Of a stretch of 6,267 bases of DNA, positions 5,988 through 6,267 are shown piece after piece; position 1 is the stretch's first letter; each line of letters begins with the position of its first letter. Under the pieces are notes generated by a model. The model had not been told where the DNA came from and did not search any database. It worked only from the letters and a program-made list of their open reading frames with translations. This stretch comes from Candidatus Curtissbacteria bacterium (GTDB lineage Bacteria > Patescibacteriota > Microgenomatia > Curtissbacterales > GWA2-41-24), in assembly GCA_030688205.1 (NCBI GenBank), contig JAUYIQ010000053.1, positions 1 to 6,267 of the forward strand. The letters are read 5' to 3'. The translations under genes and the position numbers were made by a program.

Positions 5988-6267
5988 CTAAATAAACCTA
6001 TTAATTTCTCGCTCTAAATTAGTTTTAAAATCTCGAATTATCGCCCAGTGCGATTTTGGGAGATATTGCTTCAATTCTGCCTCAAAGTTCATGTCTTTCT
6101 CTTTAAGAGCTGCTAATACTTTAGGAAACACTTCTTTTTTCTGTGGCATTGGAAGACGTGCACGCAGCAGAAAATACAAATCATAAAAATCTCTTGGTTT
6201 CCCCCGCTCAAGAAGTGCGTGAAGTTTCTCAAACACTAATTGTTTTTCAGTCACCGAAATGACGTTA
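5988..6267 (-). CDS. AbiEii-like nucleotidyltransferase toxin, C-terminal end (5' part beyond right edge)
   Basis: The frame enters from the right edge and ends in TAG at 5990-5988, giving 92 visible residues. The frame is open through the window edge (NVISV precedes the GTG at 6254), so that GTG is an internal codon and not the start. The diagnostic stretch is FEKLHALLERGKPRDFYDLY. It matches the conserved E-K-L-x-A-L-x-x-R-x-K-x-R-D-x-x-D-L motif in the C-terminal half of AbiEii/AbiGii-family (DUF1814) nucleotidyltransferases. In characterised AbiE systems this protein is the GTP-binding toxin of a type IV toxin-antitoxin pair used in phage abortive infection, and its antitoxin AbiEi is encoded upstream. 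That position is outside the window here. The N-terminal GSxxxxxD motif is likewise not visible, so activity cannot be judged. The family is confident; the toxin role is inferred, since many CPR relatives are uncharacterised. Confidence 0.82.
   Translation of the reverse strand, partial: NVISVTEKQLVFEKLHALLERGKPRDFYDLYFLLRARLPMPQKKEVFPKVLAALKEKDMNFEAELKQYLPKSHWAIIRDFKTNLEREINRFI

Overview
The window looks like a piece of a Patescibacteria (CPR) genome, possibly from the Microgenomates side. This is inferred from style: one very large multi-domain surface/glycosyltransferase gene, weak or absent Shine-Dalgarno signals, heptanucleotide micro-repeat arrays inside coding sequence, and no core metabolic genes in view. 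No rRNA or other phylogenetic marker is present, so the placement is tentative. All supportable genes are on the minus strand, so transcription runs from right to left.

Right edge (5988-6267): the C-terminal end of an AbiEii-type nucleotidyltransferase, the toxin of type IV toxin-antitoxin/abortive-infection systems. Its 5' part lies outside the window. Next comes a doubtful small membrane ORF (5650-5889, open back to 5997), then non-coding DNA (5332-5649). The non-coding part carries a 13-bp AT-rich inverted repeat (5394-5470) about 60-140 bp upstream of the giant gene.

Centre (112-5331): one uninterrupted 1739-codon gene that reads as at least three proteins joined together. (i) An N-terminal module of two diverged copies of a transposase-type helix-turn-helix unit. 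(ii) A membrane-embedded family 2 glycosyltransferase with all the expected catalytic motifs. (iii) A long secreted-type region that begins with its own signal-anchor-like segment and continues through beta-rich domains, a LamG/concanavalin-like domain and a C-terminal hydrophobic segment with a basic tail. Four heptanucleotide arrays lie inside this gene: two in catalytic-domain loops, one in the linker between parts (ii) and (iii), and one in a beta-rich domain. None breaks the frame.

Left edge (1-122): the start of a small membrane protein that overlaps the end of the giant gene by 11 nt, so the two are almost certainly co-transcribed and probably translationally coupled. Its N-terminus is reminiscent of exosortase/archaeosortase-like proteins, and the giant protein has an IPE-type motif before its C-terminal hydrophobic segment. 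A substrate/sortase pairing is therefore a testable hypothesis.

The most unusual system here is the fusion of DNA-binding-type HTH repeats, a polysaccharide-type synthase and a surface adhesin-like region in one polypeptide, with heptamer arrays inserted in loops and at a domain junction.
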